DNA from: Saprospiraceae bacterium
GTDB lineage: Bacteria > Bacteroidota > Bacteroidia > Chitinophagales > Saprospiraceae
Length of the DNA stretch: 64,000 nucleotides
Reading direction: 5' to 3'
NCBI GenBank assembly: GCA_021739645.1
Contig: JAIPBL010000012.1
Span: 1-64,000, forward strand
Under the pieces are notes generated by a model, which searched no databases, was not told the origin of the DNA, and saw only the letters and a list, made by a program, of their open reading frames with translations. The position numbers and the translations under genes were made by a program. Of this stretch, positions 1-9,629 are shown one piece after another; positions within the stretch are counted from its first letter, which is position 1; every line of letters starts with the position of its first letter.

Positions 1-80
1 CCTCGCGAGACTTCCCTTACGACGAGGACGGTTCCTTCCAGGATGACAACGTGGCGCGGACATGGCGCAGCCAAATTTAA
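1..80 (+). CDS. 3' end of an unidentified protein
   Basis: The frame starting at base 3 is open from the window edge to a TAA at 78-80 and gives about 25 residues that look like a polar protein C-terminus (it contains FPYDEDGSFQDDN). The other two frames on this strand look less protein-like. Too little is present to name the family, and the call rests only on composition. Confidence 0.4.
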   Translation, partial: SRDFPYDEDGSFQDDNVARTWRSQI

Positions 81-430
81 TAAAGGGGTTTAGCTTTTAT
101 GAGAAAGCCCTTCATTGAACTACAAGTCTAACAGAATCAAGTAATACGGGCAATAACAAAAATCATCCTGGACATAGACAAGCAGCGAGTAGGTAGGTAC
201 GGTAAATCAAGCTGTGCATAGTTTTTCCACCATTATTCCCCACTGACAAAAGTCATTTACCCTCCTGTTGAAAGTCAACTTTGGATTCTTTGAAGATAAA
301 TAGTTTGCAGTCGATTTTAGAATTGAAAACCTTAGACATTGAAGGAGGGGGATACATCCAACCGCCTGCCAATCATTGCTTCAAAAAGAAAAGGTTTCAA
401 GATTCTTGATTAGTTTTTATCAAACAAATC
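81..430. other. intergenic stretch without a recognised gene
   Basis: AT-rich spacer of about 350 bases between the partial gene at the window edge and the HEPN-like gene. I see no convincing coding frame, RNA gene or strong hairpin. It may hold the promoter of the following gene, but I could not place a convincing -33/-7 pair. Confidence 0.4.
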
Positions 431-805
431 ATGCCATCCATGCAAACTTCCAGTTCTCAATCACTTTTCGCAGATGCCGACCAATTGTTAGAGGCGGCCC
501 TTGAAGAATTCAGCCGAGCAGAAGAAGATGCGGTCACCCATCTAATTTGCCACAATTCCCGCCAGTCCATATCGAATTACCTGATGGGCTATTTATTGGA
601 CAAAGGGGCACACATACCTTTTCCGGTAACCATCACCGGGCTTTTACAAAAATGCCAAGCATTGAATCCCATTTTCCAAGAAATTGACTTGGCACCCATC
701 ATCTGTCGTTTCGAAGCAGATGACAAGGGATTCTGCCTTGACCACACCACCGTAGATGAGTGCTTCCGTATTGCACGGCAAACTCAAGCATTGGTAAAAT
801 CATGA
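431..805 (+). CDS. small HEPN-like helical protein
   Basis: Protein of 124 aa, predicted mostly helical, with no signal peptide or membrane segment. The middle (HNSRQSISNYLMGYLLDKG, then a Pro-containing stretch and ITGLLQKCQALN) resembles the HEPN fold seen in small proteins that pair with nucleotidyltransferases, where a first helix with S/A-x-x-Y-L is followed by a helix ending in LL. The Rx4-6H ribonuclease motif of toxic HEPN proteins is not evident. No nucleotidyltransferase gene lies beside it. It ends 95 bases before the long PFOR gene on the same strand, so it may be co-transcribed with it. The HEPN call is by eye only. Confidence 0.5.
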   Translation: MPSMQTSSSQSLFADADQLLEAALEEFSRAEEDAVTHLICHNSRQSISNYLMGYLLDKGAHIPFPVTITGLLQKCQALNPIFQEIDLAPIICRFEADDKGFCLDHTTVDECFRIARQTQALVKS

Positions 806-900
806 CCATTAATTATCCTCGGGTTTCATTGCTTCCTTGTTTTTGGCTGAATGCCAAATGACAATGCTAACCGTTATACCGCAGTATAAAACAAGCTGAC

Positions 901-3900
901 ATGTTTAATAAAAAAGAAAGAAAATTCAAATACCCAGGCGTGAAAGTCGCCATGGATGGAAACACTGCTGCCATCATGTGTGAGCGGGAATCGACGGATG
1001 CAGCGGGTGCCTATCCAATTACACCCTCCACCCAAATGGGGGAATATTGGGCGGAAGAAGCTGCCAAAGGTCACCTAAACATCTCTGACCGGCCGCTTAT
1101 TTTTATTGAACCAGAAGGGGAACACGCCGCTGCGGCAGTTACCGCCGGCTTGTCCATGACGGGCTTGCGTGCCGCCAATTTCTCCTCTGGACAGGGCATT
1201 GCCTACATGCATGAATCATTGTATGCTGCCGTTGGCAAACGTCTGACTTATGTGCTCAACATCGGCGCACGGGCAATGACCAAGTCCACCCTGAACGTAC
1301 ATGCCGGGCATGATGATTACCATGCGATAGATGACACTGGATTTTTCCAGCTCTTCGCTAAAAAAGCGCAGTACGTGGCGGATCTAAACATCATCGCTCA
1401 CAGAATTGCTGAATTGTCTTTGACCCCTGGGGCCATAGCCCAGGATGGATTTTTGACCACCCACTTGATAGAATCCCTGTTGCTCCCTGAGCGTGAATTG
1501 ATTAAAGAATTCTTGGGCCGCCCTGATGATATTATTGACACACCAACTGCTGCCCAGAGAATTATTTATGGCGACACTCGCCGTCGCATCCCAGAATTAT
1601 GGGACGTTGACAACCCAATGATGGCAGGTGTCGTTCAAAACCAAGATGCCTATATGCAGAGCGTTGCTTCGCAACGGCCCTATTTCTTTGACCATATAAA
1701 ATCGCTGACTGACCAGGCATTTGACGACTATTTTGAACTTACCGGACGCCAATATGCCAGGGTGATGACCTATTTGGCAGATGATGCCGACTACTTGATT
1801 GTTGGTCAAGGCAGTGTGATTTCGAGTGCTGAAGCGGTGGTGGATTATATCCGCAAAACCCGTGGCATCAAAGTAGGTGTGGTGGACATGGTCATGTTCC
1901 GGCCATTCCCCGATGACCTGATTGGGAGAATTTTGAAAGGTAAAAAAGGCGTGACCATTCTTGAAAGGCTGGACCAGCCATTGGCCACCGACCTCCCACT
2001 TGTGAGGGAAATTCGAGCGGTTTTGACCAAATGCATAGAAAATGGCTACCACAAGAAAGATGCGCCATACCCTGAACTCACAAGCTACAGTTCTTCCGAC
2101 CTTCCGGCGCTGTATTCTGGTTCATTTGGCATGGGAAGCCGTGACCTGCAGCCAGAAGGCATCATCGGCGCTATCGAGAACATGTTGCCCAATGGAAAGC
2201 ATAAAAAGCTATTCTATTTATCCATAGATTTCATCCGGGACGTCCCCTCTTCGCCCAAACAACGGGAATACCAAGAGACTATCCAGGAGGCTTATCCGCA
2301 TGTAAAAGAACTGGCGATACATGGGTCTGAAAACCCGAACCTAATGCCAGAAAAGGCCATCACGGTTCGTTTCCACTCCGTTGGTGGCTGGGGTGCGATT
2401 ACCACTGGCAAAAACCTCGCAATGACGCTTTACGATTTGCTGGGTTATGACATCAAGGCAAATCCAAAGTATGGTTCCGAGAAAAAAGGCCAACCAACAA
2501 CCTACTATTTGGCCGCAGCTCCAGAGCCAATTCGCATGAACTGCGAGTATTTCTTTGTGGACGTCGTGCTTTCCCCAGACCCCAATGTTTTCAAGCACAC
2601 CAACGCATTGGCGGGGCTAAAAAAAGGCGGCTGCTTCATCATCCAAAGTGAAAAAAGCAAGCCCGAAGAGGTATGGGCCGAAATTCCAAAGCCTTACCAA
2701 AAAGTCATTATTGATAACGAAATCCATATTTTCTACATCGACGGTTTCAAAATTGCACGAGAAGAAGCGACCGACCCAGAGCTGCAATTGAGAATGCAGG
2801 GCATTGCCTTCCAAGGCGCATTCTTTGCCGCCTCCCCGCTGATGGACAAAGCGGGTTTCACACAAGAAACACTGCTAAAAGCCATCGAGGACCAGTTGCA
2901 ACACAAATTCGGTGGCAAAGGCCAACGGGTCGTGGATGACAATATGCGGGTGGTAAAAAGGGGCTTTGACGAAGTCTTCGAAATCAAGAACAAGGTGCTG
3001 GACACCAGTATTTCCGCCAAAGCAAACGGCGAGATAATGCCCATCCCCACCATGTTGAGGAACATCCCACAAAGCGAGTCCAGCCTGAGCGACATCAACC
3101 GTTTTTGGGAGCAAACAGGTAACTTCTACCAGCGTGGCATGGGCAACGACAACATCACCGACCCGTTCATCGGGTTGAGCGTCATGCCTGCCGCTTCCTC
3201 GTTGTTCCGAGACATGACCGGCATCCGTTTTGAGCACCCAGAGTGGATTCCAAACAATTGCACTGCCTGCGGAAACTGCTACACCGCCTGCCCCGACACC
3301 GCAATTCCAGGCTTGGTGAGCGAACTGTCCGATGTTTTGGATACCGTGGTAAAACGAGTGCGGAAAAATCATGGCAAAGTTGAGCACCTCCCGAAAGCGG
3401 TGCGCCAAATGGAAAGCAAAGTCCGAGCGCTGCTCAATGAATCCAAAAATAAAGTAACAGTCAGCAGCCTCATCCATGAGGTGATTGACAAAACGATTCG
3501 TGAAAATGACGGTGAATTGGCACAGGAGCTGGGTTGGTTCCAAGCGGAGTTGGGTGATTTCAAATTTGCCCTAACCCGCCCGTACTATGACCTCCACGAA
3601 AAAGACAAACCCAACAGTGGTGGCTTGTTCAGCATAACCATCAACCCAATCACCTGCAAGGGCTGCATGGAATGTGTCGAAGTGTGTGATGACGATGCCT
3701 TGCGGCCAATCACCCAGACGGAGGATTCCGTCGCCCAGTTGAGGCAAGAATGGGACTTCTGGATGGACTTGCCGAATACGCCGAAGAAATTCAATCGCAT
3801 TGACGATTTGGAAGAGAAGATTGGGCCGCTCGAAACTATTTTACTCAACAAAGATGCCTACCTGAATTTTGCTAGCGGGGATGGCGCTTGCATGGGCTGT

Positions 3901-5808
3901 TCCGAGAAAACGGTTGTCCACCTTTTTGTGGCAACGGTAGAATCTTTGATGCAGCCACGTATCGAAAAACACGTGGCGCATTTGGAAGGACTCATTGAAA
4001 AACTAGAGAAGCACATCCAGCAAAAGCTCATTTCGACAGTCAATGTCAATGATGCTGAAATGATGGCCAAAATTATTTCAGAATCAAACAAGTCTGATTT
4101 AACAATGTCGAGCATTGCCAGCAAACTTGAATCCGCTTCGGGAAGCGAGCCGATTGACCAAGAATGGCTGCGAGATGTGACACAACTGCTGGCCAAATTG
4201 AAAAAACTGAAATGGAAATACGCCGACGGCACCACCGGAAAAGGCCGCTCCAGCATGGGCATGTGCAATTCCACGGGATGTACCTCCGTCTGGGGTAGTA
4301 CCTGGCCGTACAATCCGTATCCATTCCCATGGGCCAACCACCTGTTCCAGGATTCAACGTCCATGGCGATGGGGATTTTCGAAGGGCACATGGCAAAAAT
4401 GGCTGAAGGGTTCAAAGTCATCCGCAAGGCAGAATTGGAATTGAGCGGTAACTACAAGCCCAGCGAACACGATGAATTCCTTACCTATTTCACCTGGCAA
4501 CAATTCACCGATGAGGAATGGCTGCTTTGTCCTCCAGTGGTAGCGCTGGGCGGTGACGGCGCCATGTACGACATTGGGTTCCAGAACCTGTCGAGGATGA
4601 TGGCCTCCGGCAAACCTATCAAGGTCATCGTGGTGGACACGCAAGTTTACTCCAACACGGGCGGCCAAGCCTGTACCTCCGGTTTCATTGGCCAAGTTTC
4701 GGACATGGCCCAGTACGGCAAGGTTTGGAAAGGCAAGAGCGAGCCTCGAAAAGAGATTGGCCTGATTGCCATGGCGCACCGAAATACATACGTTTTGCAG
4801 GGCACTTTGGCCAATACCAGCCAGATGATTGAAGGGTTCATAGACGGCTTGATGACCAAGCGTCCTGCCCTTTTCAACCTCTACACCACCTGCCAACCAG
4901 AGCACGGCGTGGCCGACGACATGGGCGTGCATCAAGCGAAGCTGGCGATGGAATCCCGGGCCTACCCCATTTTCAAATACAACCCAGACAATGGGGTGAA
5001 AGCGGAAGATGCTTTTGACCTGAGCGGGAATCCGGCGATGGATAAAATTTGGCCGAACTACCAACTTAAGTACCTGGAAAACGGCAGGGAAAAATCGATG
5101 GAAGTCTCCATGACTTTTGCAGATTTCGCCCTGACGGAAGCTAGGTTCAGAAAGCAGTTCCGCAAAGTGCCACGTGATGCATGGAATGAAAACATGGTGA
5201 TTTTATCAGAATTTCTTGAAATGAGCGAAGCGGATAGGGAAGGCAAATTCCCATTTATCTGGGCTGTGGACAGGAAGCAACACCTCAGCCGGGTGATGGT
5301 CGCCAAACCCATCGTTGAATCCTGCGAGGAGAGGCGTGATTTCTGGATTATGCTACGTGCATTGGCCGGTGTCAAAACGGAGAAAGCTGAATCGGCGGTT
5401 GACATCGAAAGCAAAATCCGTGCGGAGGTAGTAGGTAAAATCGCCCAGGGGCTGATGAAATTGGCGGGTGGCAACGGCGAAGGACTCGCCAACTTAGCTA
5501 TCGGAGCAGATACCACAACAGCAGCTCCGACTGCTGGTGCAGCTGCCCCAAACGGTGAATACATGGCGCCTTGGTTGGAAACCGACGAGTGTACCTCCTG
5601 CGACGAATGCACCAAACTCAACTCGAATATTTTCGCCTACAACAATGACAAGAAAGCATTTATCAAAAATCCGGATGGCGGGCCTTATGAGGATTTGGTG
5701 AAGGCTGCCGAGAAATGCACGGCGAGGGTAATTCATCCGGGCCTGCCTGCTAACAGGACAATGAAGGATGCTGAGAAGTGGATCAAGCGGGGGGAGAAGT
5801 TTAACTAA
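901..5808 (+). CDS. nifJ: pyruvate:ferredoxin (flavodoxin) oxidoreductase, extended form
   Basis: Single-chain PFOR that oxidatively decarboxylates pyruvate (or another 2-oxoacid) to acyl-CoA and CO2 and reduces ferredoxin. The N-terminal half carries the TPP/pyrimidine-binding domain (GAYPITPSTQMGEYWAE) and the central gamma domain (RFHSVGGWGAITTGKNLA). Two 4Fe-4S motifs follow, at C787/790/793/797 and C919/922/925/929. The proximal cluster ligands are near C997/C1000 and C1127, and the TPP-Mg motif GGDGAMYDIGFQN lies near residue 1217. At 1635 aa it is far longer than the usual 1170-1230 aa. It has roughly 70-90 aa helical insertions between the two ferredoxin motifs and after C1000, and an additional C-terminal ferredoxin-like domain (C1564/1567/1570...C1606) behind an Ala/Thr-rich linker. 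It sits upstream of the Rnf genes, the expected acceptor of its reduced ferredoxin. Substrate is inferred from family. Confidence 0.95.
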   Translation: MFNKKERKFKYPGVKVAMDGNTAAIMCERESTDAAGAYPITPSTQMGEYWAEEAAKGHLNISDRPLIFIEPEGEHAAAAVTAGLSMTGLRAANFSSGQGIAYMHESLYAAVGKRLTYVLNIGARAMTKSTLNVHAGHDDYHAIDDTGFFQLFAKKAQYVADLNIIAHRIAELSLTPGAIAQDGFLTTHLIESLLLPERELIKEFLGRPDDIIDTPTAAQRIIYGDTRRRIPELWDVDNPMMAGVVQNQDAYMQSVASQRPYFFDHIKSLTDQAFDDYFELTGRQYARVMTYLADDADYLIVGQGSVISSAEAVVDYIRKTRGIKVGVVDMVMFRPFPDDLIGRILKGKKGVTILERLDQPLATDLPLVREIRAVLTKCIENGYHKKDAPYPELTSYSSSDLPALYSGSFGMGSRDLQPEGIIGAIENMLPNGKHKKLFYLSIDFIRDVPSSPKQREYQETIQEAYPHVKELAIHGSENPNLMPEKAITVRFHSVGGWGAITTGKNLAMTLYDLLGYDIKANPKYGSEKKGQPTTYYLAAAPEPIRMNCEYFFVDVVLSPDPNVFKHTNALAGLKKGGCFIIQSEKSKPEEVWAEIPKPYQKVIIDNEIHIFYIDGFKIAREEATDPELQLRMQGIAFQGAFFAASPLMDKAGFTQETLLKAIEDQLQHKFGGKGQRVVDDNMRVVKRGFDEVFEIKNKVLDTSISAKANGEIMPIPTMLRNIPQSESSLSDINRFWEQTGNFYQRGMGNDNITDPFIGLSVMPAASSLFRDMTGIRFEHPEWIPNNCTACGNCYTACPDTAIPGLVSELSDVLDTVVKRVRKNHGKVEHLPKAVRQMESKVRALLNESKNKVTVSSLIHEVIDKTIRENDGELAQELGWFQAELGDFKFALTRPYYDLHEKDKPNSGGLFSITINPITCKGCMECVEVCDDDALRPITQTEDSVAQLRQEWDFWMDLPNTPKKFNRIDDLEEKIGPLETILLNKDAYLNFASGDGACMGCSEKTVVHLFVATVESLMQPRIEKHVAHLEGLIEKLEKHIQQKLISTVNVNDAEMMAKIISESNKSDLTMSSIASKLESASGSEPIDQEWLRDVTQLLAKLKKLKWKYADGTTGKGRSSMGMCNSTGCTSVWGSTWPYNPYPFPWANHLFQDSTSMAMGIFEGHMAKMAEGFKVIRKAELELSGNYKPSEHDEFLTYFTWQQFTDEEWLLCPPVVALGGDGAMYDIGFQNLSRMMASGKPIKVIVVDTQVYSNTGGQACTSGFIGQVSDMAQYGKVWKGKSEPRKEIGLIAMAHRNTYVLQGTLANTSQMIEGFIDGLMTKRPALFNLYTTCQPEHGVADDMGVHQAKLAMESRAYPIFKYNPDNGVKAEDAFDLSGNPAMDKIWPNYQLKYLENGREKSMEVSMTFADFALTEARFRKQFRKVPRDAWNENMVILSEFLEMSEADREGKFPFIWAVDRKQHLSRVMVAKPIVESCEERRDFWIMLRALAGVKTEKAESAVDIESKIRAEVVGKIAQGLMKLAGGNGEGLANLAIGADTTTAAPTAGAAAPNGEYMAPWLETDECTSCDECTKLNSNIFAYNNDKKAFIKNPDGGPYEDLVKAAEKCTARVIHPGLPANRTMKDAEKWIKRGEKFN

Positions 5809-5814
5809 TGCATT

Positions 5815-5892
5815 GTGAATTGGTGAATTAGAAAATTGGTGGATAAGGCATATCGCAAACCAATAACCCAATAAACTAATTTACCAATTCAC
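5815..5892. repeat. inverted repeat between nifJ and rnfC
   Basis: Arms GTGAATTGGTGAATTAG (5815-5831) and CTAATTTACCAATTCAC (5876-5892) are complementary apart from one position. The structure fills the short spacer between the PFOR and rnfC genes and lacks a T-run, so it looks more like a processing or attenuation hairpin, or a decayed repeat, than a terminator. Confidence 0.5.
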
Positions 5893-5904
5893 TAAATCTG
5901 AAGA

Positions 5905-7254
5905 ATGGGCATTTTCAATTTTCATAAAAACACCTTCAAGCACGGTCTGCATCCACCGGAGCACAAAGGCGAGACAAATGGTTTGCCCATTAGGCAGTTC
6001 TCGTTTGCTCCGATGATGATACTACCTGTGGCACAGCACTTAGGCTCTCCCTCAGAAATTGTGGTTCGGGAAGGTCAAGAAGTAGTGCGGGGTCAGTTGA
6101 TAGCAAAAGCTACGGGATATGTATCGGTGCCTTTGCACGCCCCTGTTTCGGGCACCGTTCGTAAAATAGCCAACGTCCCAACCATTTCAGGAAAAATGGT
6201 ATCCGGTATCTACCTGCAAACGTTTCCCTACTCTGGTCAAGAAGTCCTAGAAGGCACACCCATTGATGTCGAAACGGCCACGAAAGAAGAGATTTTGAAA
6301 GGCATTCAGGATGCCGGGATAGTCGGTTTGGGTGGGGCGGCGTTTCCCACGCATGTAAAACTGAAAGTGCCGGAGGGGAAAACCTGCGAGGTATTGATCA
6401 TAAACGGCATCGAGTGCGAGCCTTATTTGACCACCGACCACCGAGTGATGCTGGAACAGGCAGATGATATTTTTATGGGCATAAAATACCTGCTCAAAGT
6501 AACTGGTGCAAAACGGGTCATCATCGGTATTGAAGCCAACAAGCAGGATGCTGCTGACCACCTTGAAAAAAAATTGCCCACCGACCTTCCGATTTCTGTA
6601 AAAGTCGTTCCGGTGAAATACCCGCAAGGCGCCGAGAAAATGTTGATTACCGCCATTCTTGGCCGGGAAGTGCCATCAGGCGGCTTGCCCATTGAGGTAA
6701 ATGCGGTAGTCGTAAACGTGGCCACTACGGCGGAAATTGGGCGGCTATTGCCACACGGTCGGGGCATTCAGGAACGTGTCATTACCATCACAGGGCCCGG
6801 CGTGAAAAAGAAGGGGAATTACTTAATTCCGGTTGGGACGCCGCTTCGCTATGTGCTGGAACAAGTTGGCGCAGCCGAAAATATCAGTGAGGTGTACATG
6901 GGCGGCCCCATGATGGGCGTGGCCGTTTCGAACCTGGATATTTCAATCGTGAAAGGCACATCCGGCATCGTTGTTTTCACGGAGAATGAGATAAAAAAGC
7001 AGGAAAAAGTTTACCCCTGTATCAAATGCGGGGCTTGTGTGGATGCCTGCCCCATTTCCCTGAACCCTTCTAAATTGGGGATTCTGGCCAAGTTTGAGGC
7101 GTATGACCAAATGGCGGAAGACTACCACCTGATGGACTGTTTCGAGTGTGGTTCATGCTCATACGTATGTCCTTCCCACATTCCTTTGGTGCAGTATTTC
7201 AGGTTGTCAAAATCAATAGTTAGAAAGCGGAAAGCCACAAAACAGCCAGCGTAA
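5905..7254 (+). CDS. rnfC: Rnf complex subunit C (electron-input subunit)
   Basis: 449 aa peripheral subunit of the Rnf ferredoxin:NAD+ oxidoreductase, the likely NADH/FMN-binding entry or exit point of electrons. The N-terminus has the RnfC barrel-sandwich region (HKNTFKHGLHPPEHKG, HAPVSGTVRKI), then the NuoF-like Rossmann/SLBB region (GLGGAAFPTHVKL, NGIECEPYLTTDHR). Two 4Fe-4S motifs near the C-terminus start at C372 (CIKCGACVDACP) and C412 (CFECGSCSYVCP). It opens the rnfCDGEA run and ends one base before rnfD. The ATG at 5905 fits the family N-terminus. Confidence 0.96.
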   Translation: MGIFNFHKNTFKHGLHPPEHKGETNGLPIRQFSFAPMMILPVAQHLGSPSEIVVREGQEVVRGQLIAKATGYVSVPLHAPVSGTVRKIANVPTISGKMVSGIYLQTFPYSGQEVLEGTPIDVETATKEEILKGIQDAGIVGLGGAAFPTHVKLKVPEGKTCEVLIINGIECEPYLTTDHRVMLEQADDIFMGIKYLLKVTGAKRVIIGIEANKQDAADHLEKKLPTDLPISVKVVPVKYPQGAEKMLITAILGREVPSGGLPIEVNAVVVNVATTAEIGRLLPHGRGIQERVITITGPGVKKKGNYLIPVGTPLRYVLEQVGAAENISEVYMGGPMMGVAVSNLDISIVKGTSGIVVFTENEIKKQEKVYPCIKCGACVDACPISLNPSKLGILAKFEAYDQMAEDYHLMDCFECGSCSYVCPSHIPLVQYFRLSKSIVRKRKATKQPA

Positions 7255-7255
7255 C

Positions 7256-8275
7256 ATGATACACAAAACGCTAAATATCAGCACATCGCCGCATATTTCC
7301 ACGGGTACCAGCACCGAGGACATCATGCGGAATGTCGTTTGGGCACTGCTGCCAGTGGCCGCCTTTGCAGTCTATTCTTTCGGCCTGAGTGCCTTGATGG
7401 TGATAGTCACCACAACGGCAGCATGTGTTCTCACGGAGCATTTTTTGTGCAAATTTTCAAAAAAAGAAAGTACCGTATCAGATTGGTCGGCAGCCATTTC
7501 CGGCTTGCTGCTGGGGCTTACGCTCCCACCAAATTTTCCGTTGTGGATGGCGTTTTTTGGCGGTGTCATTGCGATAGCATTGGGCAAATTCATCTTCGGG
7601 GGGCTGGGCTACAATGTATTCAACCCTGCATTGGTGGGTCGAGCGGTTTTACAAGCCGCTTTCCCAGTGGCCATCACCACTTGGTTTCCGGCCTTTTCGC
7701 CAGCACGTTTTTCAACGTTTTCTGTAGCCACTTTTACCTTCCCATTTATGGAACCCGCAACGGATGGTTTCACGGGAGCCACGCCGTTGTCCGCTTTCAA
7801 ATTTGACCATGTTGTCGGAGAAACTACTGACCTGGCACTGGGACTCATCAGCGGCTCCACCGGAGAGACCTGCGCTGCTTTGATTTTGCTGGGAGGCATC
7901 TATTTGGTGGCTCGGAAAATGATGAACTGGCGCATCCCGGTCTCCATTTTCACTACGGTATTTGTGGTGAGCGGCATATTGTACTTGGTTGATAGCCAAG
8001 TTTATCCATCGCCCCTTTTCATGCTCTTTTCAGGAGGTTTGATGCTTGGTGCGGTTTTCATGGCGACGGACATGGTGGCCTCACCTATTACCCCATTAGG
8101 CGTTTGGGTTTACGGTGCAATCATCGGCCTGCTTGTCGTGGTCATACGAATCTGGGGAGGATTGCCAGAAGGCGTGATGTATGCGATACTGCTCGCCAAT
8201 GCCATATCTCCGCATATTGACAATCTCATTCGGCCGAGGGTTTACGGAACTGCAAAAAGTGTAAAACAATCATGA
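7256..8275 (+). CDS. rnfD: Rnf complex subunit D (membrane, covalent FMN)
   Basis: 339 aa multi-spanning membrane subunit of the Rnf ion pump, homologous to NqrB. Hydrophobic helices run through most of the protein. The motif FTGATPLS (near residue 175) carries the threonine that binds FMN through a phosphoester bond in this family. It starts one base after rnfC and overlaps rnfG by 4 bases (ATGA), so translation is probably coupled. It takes part in transmembrane electron transfer and Na+ or H+ translocation; the ion cannot be decided from the sequence. Confidence 0.96.
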   Translation: MIHKTLNISTSPHISTGTSTEDIMRNVVWALLPVAAFAVYSFGLSALMVIVTTTAACVLTEHFLCKFSKKESTVSDWSAAISGLLLGLTLPPNFPLWMAFFGGVIAIALGKFIFGGLGYNVFNPALVGRAVLQAAFPVAITTWFPAFSPARFSTFSVATFTFPFMEPATDGFTGATPLSAFKFDHVVGETTDLALGLISGSTGETCAALILLGGIYLVARKMMNWRIPVSIFTTVFVVSGILYLVDSQVYPSPLFMLFSGGLMLGAVFMATDMVASPITPLGVWVYGAIIGLLVVVIRIWGGLPEGVMYAILLANAISPHIDNLIRPRVYGTAKSVKQS

Positions 8276-8976
8276 AAGAAGGTAATCCAGCACATACGAC
8301 TGAACAGGCAAGCAGCTTCAAAATGCTTCGGGCCATGGTTGGCATTGGATTGATATGCGCCTTATTAATTGTATTGACTTTTCAGGGAACACTGCCTAGA
8401 ATTGAAAAACTAAAAGCGGAGGCTTTGGAAAAGGCCATTTTCAAAGTGATACCCGGCATGGTGAAGAAGAAAACCTACCAGCTCGACCAAAAGAACAAGC
8501 TGTCCGAGGTCAGCGACGATAAAAAAGGAGGGCAATTGGTTTATGTGGGTTATGATGAAAATGGCAAGTTGGCGGGGGTGGCGGTGGCTGCCAGCGGCAT
8601 TGGCTTTGCCGATGTAATCAGCATACTCTATGGCTACGACCTGGAAAAACAGGCCCTTGTTGGATTCTATGTTTTGGAAAGCAAAGAGACACCAGGCTTG
8701 GGGGACAAAATTGAAAAAGACCCCAATTTTCTGGCAAATTTTGGTGCCCTTGATGTCATGCTCAATGACGATAAGAATGCCTTAAAAAATGCGGTAAAAG
8801 TCGTAAAGCAGGGGACCAAGAAAAACCCTTGGGAAATTGACGCCATCACAGGAGCTACCATTTCTTCCAGGGCTATCGGGAATATCTTAAGCACAAGCAC
8901 CGAGCAATGGATACCATTGATCATCAAAAACAAAGACCTATTTGAAGCCCATAAAAATGAAAAAGCTCAACAATGA
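8272..8976 (+). CDS. rnfG: Rnf complex subunit G (FMN-binding)
   Basis: 234 aa subunit with one N-terminal membrane helix (about residues 19-38) and an extracytoplasmic FMN-binding domain. The motif ITGATISS near residue 197 holds the Thr that carries covalent FMN, attached by ApbE in this family. KETPGLGDKI is the second typical RnfG/NqrC signature. It overlaps rnfD and rnfE by 4 bases each. No apbE gene is visible in the window, so flavinylation must be supplied from elsewhere. Confidence 0.95.
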   Translation: MKEGNPAHTTEQASSFKMLRAMVGIGLICALLIVLTFQGTLPRIEKLKAEALEKAIFKVIPGMVKKKTYQLDQKNKLSEVSDDKKGGQLVYVGYDENGKLAGVAVAASGIGFADVISILYGYDLEKQALVGFYVLESKETPGLGDKIEKDPNFLANFGALDVMLNDDKNALKNAVKVVKQGTKKNPWEIDAITGATISSRAIGNILSTSTEQWIPLIIKNKDLFEAHKNEKAQQ

Positions 8977-9629
8977 GTAACCAAAATAAGAACAAGGAGA
9001 ATGCTGGGTTTTTCGCTTCACTGCAAAACAGCCCTTCTACCGATGAATTCATCAAGGGTTTGTGGCGAGAAAACCCCGTGTTTGTGCAGGTGCTTGGAAT
9101 GTGCCCGACTTTGGCAGTCTCCAACACCGCTGAAAATGCGATGGCAATGGGCCTTGCCACTGCCTTCGTGCTGTTGATGTCCAACATCCTGGTTTCTTCC
9201 CTACGGAATTTTGTTCCCAAACAGGTTCGCATCGCTTCCTACATCCTGATTATCGCCACGTTCGTAACGATGGTGGATTATGCGATTCAGGCCATCAGCG
9301 TAGAACTGCACAAAGCCTTGGGCGCCTTTATTTCCTTGATTGTAGTGAACTGTGTGATACTGGGAAGGGCGGAGGCTTTTGCTTCTAAAAACACCATCGG
9401 AAAATCCATATTGGACGCATTGGGGATGGGTCTCGGGTTTACTTTCGCCCTCTTGTGCTTGGGAAGTGTGAGAGAATTGCTGGGCAATGGAAGCATATTT
9501 GGCCTGTCTGTTTTCCCAAAAAGTTATCAGGAATGGATAGTCATGATTTTGCCTGCTGGCGGGTTTTTCACCCTGGCCGTTTGGCTACTCATTTTTAACG
9601 CTGCCAAAGCAAGAAAAGCAACAACATGA
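8973..9629 (+). CDS. rnfE: Rnf complex subunit E (membrane)
   Basis: 218 aa integral membrane subunit, RnfE/NqrD family, with the signature start FIKGLWRENPVFVQVLGMCP and the sequence VVNCVILGRAEAFAS in the helix pair whose cysteines coordinate the intramembrane iron site in Rnf/Nqr. It overlaps the genes on both sides by 4 bases, consistent with one polycistronic message. RnfE and RnfA form the symmetric half-barrel core of the pump. Confidence 0.95.
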   Translation: MSNQNKNKENAGFFASLQNSPSTDEFIKGLWRENPVFVQVLGMCPTLAVSNTAENAMAMGLATAFVLLMSNILVSSLRNFVPKQVRIASYILIIATFVTMVDYAIQAISVELHKALGAFISLIVVNCVILGRAEAFASKNTIGKSILDALGMGLGFTFALLCLGSVRELLGNGSIFGLSVFPKSYQEWIVMILPAGGFFTLAVWLLIFNAAKARKATT

